This document shows, one piece after another, positions 56,076 to 64,000 of a DNA stretch of 64,000 nt. The position numbers and the translations under genes were made by a program. Within the stretch, counting starts at the first letter, position 1, and each line of letters opens with the position of its first letter. Below the pieces are notes generated by a model. The model was given only the letters and a program-made list of their open reading frames with translations. It was not told the origin of the DNA and ran no database searches. Source of the stretch: Alisma plantago-aquatica (Eukaryota; Streptophyta; Magnoliopsida; Alismatales; Alismataceae); NCBI GenBank assembly GCA_963693085.1, contig OY856413.1, positions 106,013,501 through 106,077,500 of the forward strand, written 5' to 3'.

Positions 56076-58559
56076 CAAGTGGTTAATTGGATACTAATTA
56101 TGAAGCATGCATAATTATATCATTAAATACATGTTGACTATTTTTTAAAAGTAACATGGAAGTTTCTACTAGATCTGTGATAACAAAAAAGTGCTTTTGA
56201 TTCTCATACACCTCCAATTATTTTTTCATCAAAGTACACTCCCCATCCTAAGAATGTGAAAATTTACAATTGCATGTTCAATCTCATTTAACATCAAAAT
56301 CATCCTCCTATTATCAATTTTCATTCCAATAGCTTGTTTTTATGTGGCTCCTAGGTATATAAAGTAGGATAAGAGATGTTGAGGTGAAAGAGAAGCCACA
56401 AGTTATCATAAAAGAATTATTTTACTTGTTAATGAAATCATTTCTTGAAACTTTTTGGTCTCTTTGTGTCATATCAAACAAATCTACAAGATAAAATTTG
56501 TATGTGATGTAATTGAGTGTGTAGAGATAAAAAGGTATTACATGAAAATATAAGATTCCTAGATTAGAAAACAAATACGCTAACATGTTATTTTAATAGT
56601 TCATGTATCTTGTGTTAGAAACTTACTATGTATAGAATCATATTCTTGAGTCTAGCAATTTGTGTTTTATGCTTCTAGTTTTATAGTGTGGAAGTGAAAA
56701 CAAATAAAAAAGGGGTTCATAAAAATTCAACAAATGTTGAAAACTGCTAAATTTCAATGCATGTGGAAAGGATTATTATAGGAAATGTTTATTAATAAGA
56801 AATAACCCAACATTAAAATATTATTAGGGTGTCCCTTACTATTTCTTTCCATTGAGGTTGTGACAAAGTAGAATTTCTCTCTCATCCATCATTGAACTTT
56901 CTAACTCAAGAGATGCTAAATCCCATTCCATAACTGCTAACTTCATCAAATTGATGGTTTTGATCACATGTTACTCAATTGCTAAGTTATTATTGATCGT
57001 GATCAAATTGACTAAAAAATGCAAATATAAATGCATTAATGTACTTATAAATGCATTTAAATTATTAAAACCCCTCAACGTCATCATCTTTTCCTACAAG
57101 AAGAAGTGGGAATATGGAAACCTTGAAAATGTCATACAAATCTGTAAAAGTTATGATTTTTACAAAATAAAATATAATATCTTATCTACTCAGTTACCCA
57201 CTTTAGAGATTCATTTCCCATTCATTTCTAGTGTGAAGGATCATATCAAAAGCTACAAATCCATCCTTAATTCGACAACTGTGACTTCATCTTCCTCCCT
57301 CACATAGCCTCAAGCACAAGAGAAGGTGGATTGGCCACATATACGTCCTCCTAACACAAAATTGAGCATTCTTATCACTTAGATTCCTTTTCCTCTTCAT
57401 TTTCCCTATCTTCCCACTCAAAATTGTGGCCTGGACCTTCTTCTTCTATGTCTTCCTCCTCATATTCATGGTGTTGCCATTGTAGTTGACATTTGGGCTT
57501 TTTCTCTTACCTGCTCCTGGATAAAATAGAAGTTGTCGCCAAGATAATGGGGTTGATTTAGAGGTGGGTTGTATATTCTTGTGACCTCTCAAGCCTTGCT
57601 TCACTCACTCTTCTTCTCTGGTGAAATCATCCATAGATACCAACTCCTTACTCACAGTACGTCAAGAAGAGGTGATGAGCGAGGAGCCATCAGATCTAGG
57701 GCACGTCATGAATGGCATCTCAAATCATGACACCCCACCACTCTCTCCTCTCTTTCTCATTAATGGTCATGGGTCCTAGTGAATGGGAGACTGCCAAGTG
57801 GGTTGGTTAATTCCACTCCTCTCCCTTGTTCTATTGGCAGTGGGTGTGTGAAATGACAGTCGCAAAATTATGGTTGGTCAAGGGTTTACCTTGCATAGCC
57901 CAGAAAATATGTAATTTTGATATTTTGCTTCATCTCCCTCTTTCAATGAAAATGAACAATTTTGAAAGAATCATAATAAATAATACCCTTGGCCAAATGT
58001 AACTTGTAATATATGATTTTGATTAGAAATGAGATCCCTCTATTATATATGTTTTCTTGACCTAAGTCTATTCATATCTATATTGATTTGCCAAGTATAC
58101 ATGTTATTATGATCTTTTGAAATGAATAATGCTATTTAATTCCTAAATGGGATCAATAATGACACAACTCATTCTTGAGACTCCAGGTCATGCATGATAA
58201 TACAAGATTTGACCTTCATCTCTTTTAAATAACTAATGTGATCTTATGACACAGAAGTGAGACTTATATGAATCATTAATGTTATATCATCAAGCTTATG
58301 CAATTTCATGCCCTAATGATGATCAAATGTACCTTTCTTCTATAGATGAGTAACTTTTTCCATATTTTAAGCCAAAAATGAATATTGATCGTTCCATACA
58401 CTACTGATGACTTGATGATATGAACATGTCATGAAATGTGACTTAATGTGCACTTTTGATGCTAGATTCTTAATCATATGCAATTAATGATCCAATCATG
58501 ACTCCATGATATTTTATCACTCCAAATAGGTAACTTTAATGCTATGTCATAGGAAATCT
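56076..58559. other. Unassigned intergenic-type sequence
   Basis: The + strand has an open frame of 118 codons at 56951-57307, rich in Lys, Ile and Asn, with no domain I recognise and AT-rich codon use. I do not call it a gene. On the minus strand, 57474-57375 encodes an acidic run (EEEDIEEEGPGHNFEWEDREN...) ending in a stop, with a GT donor-like site just upstream at about 57510. It could be the C-terminal exon of a lost gene or transposase. Nothing else is visible. Confidence 0.3.
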
Positions 58560-58573
58560 CACATTGATCACTC
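58560..58573. repeat. Target-site duplication, left copy, of short LINE tail
   Basis: CACATTGATCACTC here matches CACATTCATCACTC at 59165-59178 with one difference. Confidence 0.75.
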
Positions 58574-59164
58574 TTTTTTTTTTGTCGGTAAAAAACTCTG
58601 TTGCTATATCATTCGCCAAAACTTTAGGTACAAAAAAGATGTGCCCCCTCAAACCTGTGCTAACAGCACTTACAAGCCGTTACCGAGCTTCACGCAGGAA
58701 GAAAAACTAAGAGAAGCAGGAAGCATAAAAAACCAAATACATACGCCCAAGATCGGGTACAGGAGCCATCCCACCTTGCAACCACCTCATGCATTAACCT
58801 CACCCACAAAGAATGAGAGTTGTCAGGCAGGTTAACAAGAGCACACCAACCTCAAGAGTCCCACAAGGAATGATATACAGACTGCCTCCTAAGAAACCAC
58901 TAGCCAAGGCTCAGCCAGGGTTAGGAACCGAAAGGAACAGACCCAAGAAGCTAAGCCTCAGACATGGATAAAACTCCATCAACTTCCAGCTATCGTAGCA
59001 CGCAATGTCTGCTAACCAGCAACAAGATCCCTATTCCAGTCAATCAGAATCGCCATCACGCCTACTTCATTCCATCCCCTTCACCACTAGCATTAATATC
59101 ACCTTCAAGATGTGGAAAGGAAACAAAGCAAAGGAAATGTTTTATCCATCCCAAGAAACAAGAA
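58574..59164 (-). mobile_element. 5'-truncated LINE 3' end
   Basis: A T run at 58574-58583, which is an A tail on the minus strand, is followed by 580 bases and then the second copy of the 14-base target repeat. On the minus strand the element ends with a GGCGAATGATATAGC-type segment and GTTTTTTACCGAC before the A tail, which resembles plant L1 3' untranslated regions. No coding part is visible, so I cannot exclude a long SINE. The open frames on the + strand across it are chance. Confidence 0.7.
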
Positions 59165-59178
59165 CACATTCATCACTC
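59165..59178. repeat. Target-site duplication, right copy, of short LINE tail
   Basis: CACATTCATCACTC, 13 of 14 identical to 58560-58573. Confidence 0.75.
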
Positions 59179-60042
59179 TTGTACTCTAGTAATGATTATT
59201 TTTCTTTAAATATGACTTAAATGGACATGTTGATGACTAAGTCACCTAATCTTAAAAAGTTATTATGATTACCCTATTAGGACCATGAAACCTTAATCTT
59301 AAGCTCCCTTATCTATTCATGATGTTTCATCTTAAGTTAGTAATGATTTATGTGTAATATGGAATATGATGATAACTTACATGAATTTTGAGATGTTGAT
59401 GGTAAACATTTTGGAATAAGATAAAACATTGACTTAAGTGAAACATCCAACCTTGATGAAATTGATGAATCGGAATACATATAGTTGATTTTGATGAATC
59501 TTCATAAATATATGAATCAAGAGCCTATATTCAAGTAAATATATGCCATTACCCTACTCTCAAGGTACATTTTTACCTCTTATTGGACAAAGTAGTGGCA
59601 TTGAAATTACTTGTGTATATGTATGTCTAAAAATGCTTAAATATATCTACTTGTTTGAAATACTTGTTCCATAAATGTACACATTTTATTTTGATTATAT
59701 TATGTTGAAAAACATTATAAAACATAATCATGTATATCCATCATACAATATTTGTGCACATGTTTGCATTCTTAGGGAACGGACACAAGGTTGGGTGCAC
59801 CTACTTGATTTATCAAGCAAGCAGATCATGTCAAAAAAGGGTAAGATTTTTTCTTTGGACTTGAGGTCACTCATGTTGGAATAGGGTTAGCTCTTGACTT
59901 TTGGTCTTGTAGTATTTCATGTACAATTAGGTGCCATTTTTTGTTGTATCTTGAATGACCTTCAAGGACCCCATCCTTTAGGAAGCTTGTCAAAGGCATT
60001 ATCATGTTGTTGGTATAATGGAAGTGTGCTTAAAACATTCTT
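59179..60042. other. Unassigned sequence next to CACTA end
   Basis: AT-rich, with no supportable gene. It is the sequence the CACTA element was inserted into. The three bases before the CACTA end are CTT, the expected target duplication if the other end were visible. Confidence 0.4.
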
Positions 60043-60088
60043 CACTAGTATAGAAACTACCTTTAGCATCTATTAAAATGACCCTATA

Positions 60089-60129
60089 ACGTCGGTTTAA
60101 TACCAATACTTAAGTGGGAGACACTACAC
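60089..60129 (+). repeat. Subterminal direct repeat 1 of CACTA element
   Basis: The 41 bases starting ACGTCGGTTTAATACCAA recur at 60226-60266 with two differences. Subterminal repeats are transposase binding sites in known CACTA elements. That role is inference here. Confidence 0.85.
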
Positions 60130-60225
60130 TAACAGGTCTATAATGTTGATTATTTAGGGATAGGCAAATTAATGACAAAGAGCCTGCCTCATATGAGATG
60201 ATAAAAGAAACTGACGAGCAAATTG

Positions 60226-60266
60226 ACGTCGGTTTAATACCAACACTTAAGTGGGAGAAACTACAC
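60226..60266 (+). repeat. Subterminal direct repeat 2 of CACTA element
   Basis: 39 of 41 bases are identical to 60089-60129, 137 bases on. Right after it the LINE RNase H remnant begins. Confidence 0.85.
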
Positions 60267-60269
60267 CAC

Positions 60270-60340
60270 CATAATTCCACAGGCTTCTCCTTTCTTGACG
60301 GCAGTGTCTGTGTTTATCTTAATCTTACCGATGCCAAGTG
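60270..60340 (-). pseudogene. Start of LINE RNase H-like domain
   Basis: The minus strand encodes IKINTDTAVKKGEACGIMVV followed by a stop. IKINTDTA is the first strand of the plant LINE RNase H domain, and here the catalytic Asp is retained. The rest of the domain is missing at the junction with the CACTA repeat. Confidence 0.75.
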
Positions 60341-60449
60341 TCGTCCAATGGTTTCATCTTCCCAGCTGTGTACTATCAACCAGGAGTAGCTCTGGCTTTT
60401 TCCAAGCCTCCTTGTGAAATTTGACATCGTTGAGAATGCGTCTGATTAC

Positions 60450-60870
60450 CTATTGACAGTGACTCCCTTCCTTTTGGAAAATATGTATGTTCCTCACACG
60501 CCATATATGCCAACAGGTGATGAAGAAGGTGCATGCTTTGCTTGGTTCGAGTTGTAGTTGATTGTTGATCCATGCCTTGGGATCGGTGGTATTGAAGAAC
60601 TCCTGATTTCGATTCCTCGCTAGGATGTTGTACCATATGTCCCGTATGAATCTATAGTCCCTCAATGCATGGGTTGTTGATTCCTCCATCTCCGAGCATC
60701 TTGAGTAGGTAGTATTGTCAGTAAACATGCGTTGTGCTCTTTTGCAGTTAGTAAGGATCGCTCCATGCATCTACAGCCAAGAGAATGTCTTAATACGCTG
60801 CGCTAGATGCAAGCTCCACAGCCGTTTCCACCTTCCATGGACCTTTGTTCCCTTGCCCTCCCTCAGGATT
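60450..60870 (-). pseudogene. LINE zinc-binding (zf-RVT-like) region
   Basis: The open part 60770-60450 has AQRMFTDNTTYSRCSEMEES and a THALRDY segment. This is the Cys/His region, with two of the usual Cys residues changed to Ser and Tyr. It is followed by CWHIWRVRNIHIFQKE, the usual tryptophan-rich segment. A stop lies just upstream. Confidence 0.8.
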
Positions 60871-61094
60871 CTATAAGCCAATTTCATCATGAATTCCCCA
60901 TTACATGTATGCAACTAGGCTCGGATGTCCTGGCCATCCTCCTATGTAGGGGTCTTCATTCTCTTCACCTCCTACACCAAGTTGTCGGGTAGCCAGTTCT
61001 CAAGGAAGCCGGAGTCCCAGTGTCCGTTTAGATCAATCATACTTGAGACTTTGAGGTCCAACAAATCATCAGGGATGGGTCATAGAGTATGTTC

Positions 61095-62211
61095 TCATAA
61101 GAGGCTTCTGCTCATGACCCATCTGTCTGACCACACGTATGTGTCTTCACCGTTCATCGGCACTAGATAGGAATTGTTCAGAATGAAGTCTTTCCCAGAT
61201 AGCACTGCTCTTCCCAGGCGAGATAGGTTGGGTTGTTTACATGTTACATGCTTTAGCAGCTGCCCTCTCATGCTGCTGTTCGATGCTGACTTTCTGTTAT
61301 TAAGGATCTCCCAGGTATGTTTGTAGATTAAGGCCCTATTCCAGTCCCTCATTGTTCTCAGCCCGAGTCTGCCGTCTCTTTTGTGGCAAACCACCTTATC
61401 CCAAGCAACCAGTGCAAGCGGATGGGTTTTTTCATGGCCTCCCAAAATGCATTTCCGAATGCTGGCATCTATTCTATCGCAGAGTTGGGATGGGATCGTT
61501 GTCGTCTGCATCATGTAGGTGGGTATGGCGTCGCGGGTAGTTCTTGCTAAGAAAATTCTGCCAGCCAGCGAGAGGCTCCTTTCAGCCCAAGTTGACGCCC
61601 TTCCTTCGACCTTTTGTAGTATATCACTGTAGGTCATTTTATTAACCCTCTTGTGGATGATTGGAACACCTAGGTACTTTCCTAGGTCCTCGATTCACAG
61701 GAACTTGCAGGTGAGGCTGATCTTTCTACTCAGGCGGCTGCAAACGCTCTTGGTCAAGATGATTCTCATCTTCTCCACTGAGACAGATTGGCCGGAAGCT
61801 TCACCAAAAATTTTGAAACATTCCATAATGGTTTTAATTTGTGGGACACTAGCATGGGCGAAGAGTATTAAATCATCTACGAAGCAGATATGTGAGAGCT
61901 TGGGACCATCTCTCCCTGACTTCAAGGGTTTCCACCTTCCTTCATCTACCCACTACTGGATCAGCTGACTCAATCTGTCAAGGCAGAGCACAAATAGATA
62001 TTGTGATAGTGGGTCTCCCTGACGTAGCCCCCTTGTTGCCTTGAACGGAGGTGTCATTTTTCCATTCCACACAATTCTGGTTTCCCCATTAGTGATCAAC
62101 GACATGATATAGTTGATAACATTCATAGGTAGACTGGTTCTGTGCAGGGTATCTTCCACAAAACCCCAGTCCATTTGATCATATGCCTTGGTCAAGTCGA
62201 CCTTAATAGCC
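61095..62211 (-). pseudogene. LINE reverse transcriptase fragment
   Basis: From right to left the frames hold AIKVDLTKAYDQMDWGFVED and RGLRQGDPLSQYLFVLCLDRLS (62195-61953). After a stop come KLSHICFVDDLILFAHA (catalytic FVDD, about 61885) and FGEASGQSVSVEK (61925-61695). After another break, 61637-61095 holds WAERSLSLAGRIFLARTTRDAIPTYMM and the connection segment. All residues fit a plant L1 RT. At least two stops break it. Like the LINE at 2614, it begins close to the KAYD motif. Confidence 0.9.
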
Positions 62212-63195
62212 CAACCATTATCTTGGAGAGGACACTATAAATTGCAACATACAAAATGTTCATAAATAAAAGTAAGCATAGTTGGCATAAATATGCATTG
62301 GAGTCAGAAAACTAACTCACCATTCTTCCAAACTATAATTTTCTTTTTGCTGTCCACCTTTCCTCCAGCCTTTTTGAAATCTTTTATAGACCTATACGTT
62401 AATGTAACACATTGAATGTAATTACTAAATAGCCATGTAATAATATATGTTAACCGATATAAATATAAAAATGTACTCATGTGAATAATGTATTTCTTAA
62501 TTTGTGTCCCCCACTGTCTACTTCGCACCTTTAGGATCTCGATAACACACAGTTAGCATCGCGGGAACAATGACCAATAACATCCAACAATTATTCGTGA
62601 GTGAAAATAAGGCAAACAAAATTAAACTAAATGTCCACAATGAAATATAATTATTAAGTCAAAATTATAAGCAAATTAAGTAAACTTACTCAACATTGTA
62701 AGCTAACATCACACTCTTTTTTGCTTTACCAAAATATTTTAAATGTGGTAGAGCAGTATTCGGTAATAGATGTAGGGTCTTTGACTACAAAGCTAATCAA
62801 TGATGGGACTAGAAATGCCATGTGGGGCAGTGTAAACTCTATACACACCCTACGTAAGTGGTTATGAAACATATATCATGTATGCATTGACATATAGAAA
62901 ACATATCAACATATATAAAATGAGGTATTTAGCTAGATAAGACCTCACCATATCCAAAGTTCTATCACAGATGTATTCAACCAATCATAAATAAACATCT
63001 CCAAAACATCTTGTAGAAATATACTTTTATTATGAGGTTGACCTATAGCGTCCTCCTTAATATGGACCATCATAGGTGACCCTTCATCATTTTTGCCTAT
63101 CCATACTACCATAGCCCTGCATTGAGGACCTATTGAATCAAATAGGTCCTTTGTAAGCCAACCAGGTAATCAAAGAGGAGGTGGAGGGTGGAGGA
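62212..63195 (-). pseudogene. CACTA-associated Ulp1-like cysteine protease domain, truncated
   Basis: Putative exons with splice-like edges read, on the minus strand, as follows. The first is at about 63192-62945 (SIFLQDVLEMFIYDWLNTSVIELWIW, the segment that leads into plant transposon Ulp1 domains). The second is at about 62858-62693 (MAFLVPSLISFVVKDPTS). The third is at about 62612-62520 (CWMLLVIVPAMLTVCYRDPKG) and the fourth at about 62400-62315 (KKKIIVWKN). The last is at 62226-62212, with CPLQDN after an AG acceptor. The catalytic His normally found before WMLLV is a Cys here. The region with the catalytic Cys is absent because the LINE fragment starts at the CPLQDN site. One frame change lies in the first exon. 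The exon edges are my reading and are approximate. Confidence 0.6.
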
Positions 63196-63294
63196 CGAGC
63201 TATAAGGGGTTTCTTAGGTGCTATGACCTACATATATATAATCTCATATCAATTGTCATGTATATACAAATACAAACATATTGTAAATTTACCA

Positions 63295-63546
63295 TACATT
63301 AGTATAGACAACTCCCACTTTGGGCCACGCAACCACGTTGCCTTCTGCTTCACATATCTTCTCATGCTCGGGGTGGTCATATGGTAGTGCAGTCTTCTTC
63401 CAAGCAGCGTAGTCATACCTTAGAGTCACGAGAACCGCCTGGACGGTCATTGGAGCACCATGCATTGTGTCACCTACAAGAGGTGGGTAAGCCTCACCCA
63501 TAAAAATGACATATTCTTGTAATTTAAGATGGCATGACCTCAACCC
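63295..63546 (-). pseudogene. DUF8039-like exon of CACTA gene
   Basis: The minus strand has an AG acceptor near 63547 and an open exon with LKLQEYVIFMGEAYPP, GDTMHGAPMTVQAVLVTL and EAEGNVVAWPKVGVV. This pattern (aliphatic strand, HG-x-P-L/M loop, then an acidic segment and VAWP) is the DUF8039 domain found before Ulp1-like regions in plant transposon proteins. A GTAAAT donor follows near 63292. Family assignment is from memory of the pattern. Confidence 0.5.
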
Positions 63547-63655
63547 CTGCAAATTTCTATAGAGTTTTATATATACACCTAACCATATTGTTCTGAGATA
63601 CTACTATGTCATAAAAATACTTACAAAGAGTGTGCTAGGTGGTGGGTCAATGGGA

Positions 63656-63990
63656 TTACTCCGAAGCACCTATGTCGTAGGAGGGTCCACCTAGTATGAA
63701 GAGCAGGGCACCACATCTACTATATAAGAAGAATGATACTTTCCCATTGCTTCCTCTATACCCTTTGCAATCATCTCCTATACCTTTTCCTGAGAATTCC
63801 CCTTTTTTCTTATTCTCTGATGGCCCAAAGAAGGCTCTCATGTCAATACCAGTGCCAGCAGCCCTAACATGCCCATGATGCTCTTGGTTATCTAGAGCAA
63901 TTGTTCATCCCTTGTGGCCCTCAGGGGTGAACTTGCCTTCTTTCCTTTGCTTGTGTAGCTCCCACTGGTCATCATCATTAGTAATTGGTA
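63656..63990 (-). pseudogene. CACTA transposon protein segment with decayed EHPGRVRG motif
   Basis: On the minus strand the frame reads FTPEGHKG, a TGA stop, then TIALDNQEHHGHVRAAGTG and IDMRAFFGPSENKKK. Plant CACTA proteins carry a conserved TxAxGxxEHPGRVRGxG segment followed by a YFG or FFG block. This matches that segment with several changes. The single stop and the changed residues make it non-functional. The gene continues to the right beyond the window. Confidence 0.55.
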
Positions 63991-64000
63991 AGTAAAACAT

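Larger units (their letters stand above)
60268..62211 (-). mobile_element. L1-type LINE fragment inside the CACTA element
   Basis: Minus-strand pieces appear in LINE order. An RT start is at 62211-61953, and RT with FVDD at 61925-61695. RT thumb and connection follow at 61637-61095, the zinc-binding part at about 60870-60450, and the first 20 codons of RNase H near 60330-60270. No A tail is found at the left junction, and no target duplication is visible at either end. The 3' end is lost. The left edge abuts the CACTA subterminal repeat, and the right edge falls inside a Ulp1 exon. Confidence 0.85.
60043..64000 (-). mobile_element. CACTA (En/Spm) DNA transposon end with broken transposon gene
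   Basis: The left terminus reads CACTAGTATAGAAACTACC followed by TTTAGCATC, the usual start of plant CACTA elements. Subterminal direct repeats follow. Further right, on the minus strand, are pieces of the typical CACTA second gene: a decayed EHPGRVRG-type segment, a DUF8039-like domain and a Ulp1-like protease domain. The element runs out of the window on the right, so its other end and transposase (TNP2-type) are not seen. A LINE fragment occupies 60268-62211. Confidence 0.75.

Noticed and set aside
56951..57307. 118-codon open frame on the + strand
   Set aside because: It is AT-rich, with Lys/Ile/Asn-biased composition, has no domain and no support from a second copy. It is best treated as a chance frame.
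58539..59220. Overlapping + strand open frames of 98, 81 and 71 codons
   Set aside because: They lie across a minus-strand retroposon bounded by target duplications and run through its edges into flanking sequence, so they are not genes.
1..64000. A host defence, biosynthetic or other multi-gene system
   Set aside because: All recognisable coding sequence belongs to transposable elements. I found no cluster of host or accessory genes.

Overview
This window looks like a stretch of plant (most likely flowering-plant) nuclear genome made almost entirely of nested, decayed transposable elements. The evidence is plant-type LTR retrotransposons with initiator-Met tRNA primer sites, L1-type LINE pseudogenes with the plant zinc-knuckle and RNase H tail, a tRNA-derived SINE, and one end of a CACTA transposon with a Ulp1-like protease gene. 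I find no supportable host gene, rRNA, functional tRNA or CRISPR array. The species cannot be named from the sequence.

Layout, left to right. (1) 1-8679 is the 3' part of a long-LTR retrotransposon on the + strand (family T, copy A). Its LTR carries a LINE at 2614-5002 with an exact 11-bp target duplication. (2) 8680-13677 is the primer-proximal internal piece and 5' LTR of a minus-strand, apparently non-coding element (family X). (3) 13678-14540 is unassigned, and 14541-19451 is a heavily broken Ty1/copia element with gag, protease, integrase, RT, RNase H and part of its 3' LTR. (4) 19452 to about 50547 is one large minus-strand LTR element (family Y) that has been opened by later insertions. 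Its left LTR (19452-22878) holds a SINE. Its 2.8-kb non-coding interior is split at 24651/42857 by a complete family-T element (24652-42856). The 3' LTR of that element is itself split by a 5.8-kb copia-like element (27922-33704). The right Y LTR (43893 to about 50547) holds a solo X LTR (44228-47617). (5) 50548-58559 has an LTR-like block with a strong TATA box, then AT-rich DNA I cannot assign. (6) 58574-59164 is a short LINE tail with target duplications. (7) From 60043 to the window end is a CACTA transposon end on the minus strand with a broken transposon gene, interrupted or joined at 60268-62211 by a LINE fragment.

Insertion order that can be read directly: the Y element went in first. 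The family-T element entered its interior, a copia-like element then entered the T LTR, and a SINE and an X element separately entered the two Y LTRs. The X element later recombined to a solo LTR. Boundaries for the copia-like element, the solo LTR, the SINE and two LINEs are supported by target-site duplications.

The most interesting biology is in the non-autonomous retrotransposons. Family T has 4.7-kb LTRs and a 3-kb interior with a gag remnant but no capsid region and no pol, which fits the TR-GAG/LARD type. The nested copia-like element also has no capsid and no pol, but keeps an open 314-codon reading frame with two zinc knuckles around a predicted coiled coil. Its LTRs carry GTCGAC palindromes just upstream of the TATA box, and the same motif recurs through the region that replaced pol.
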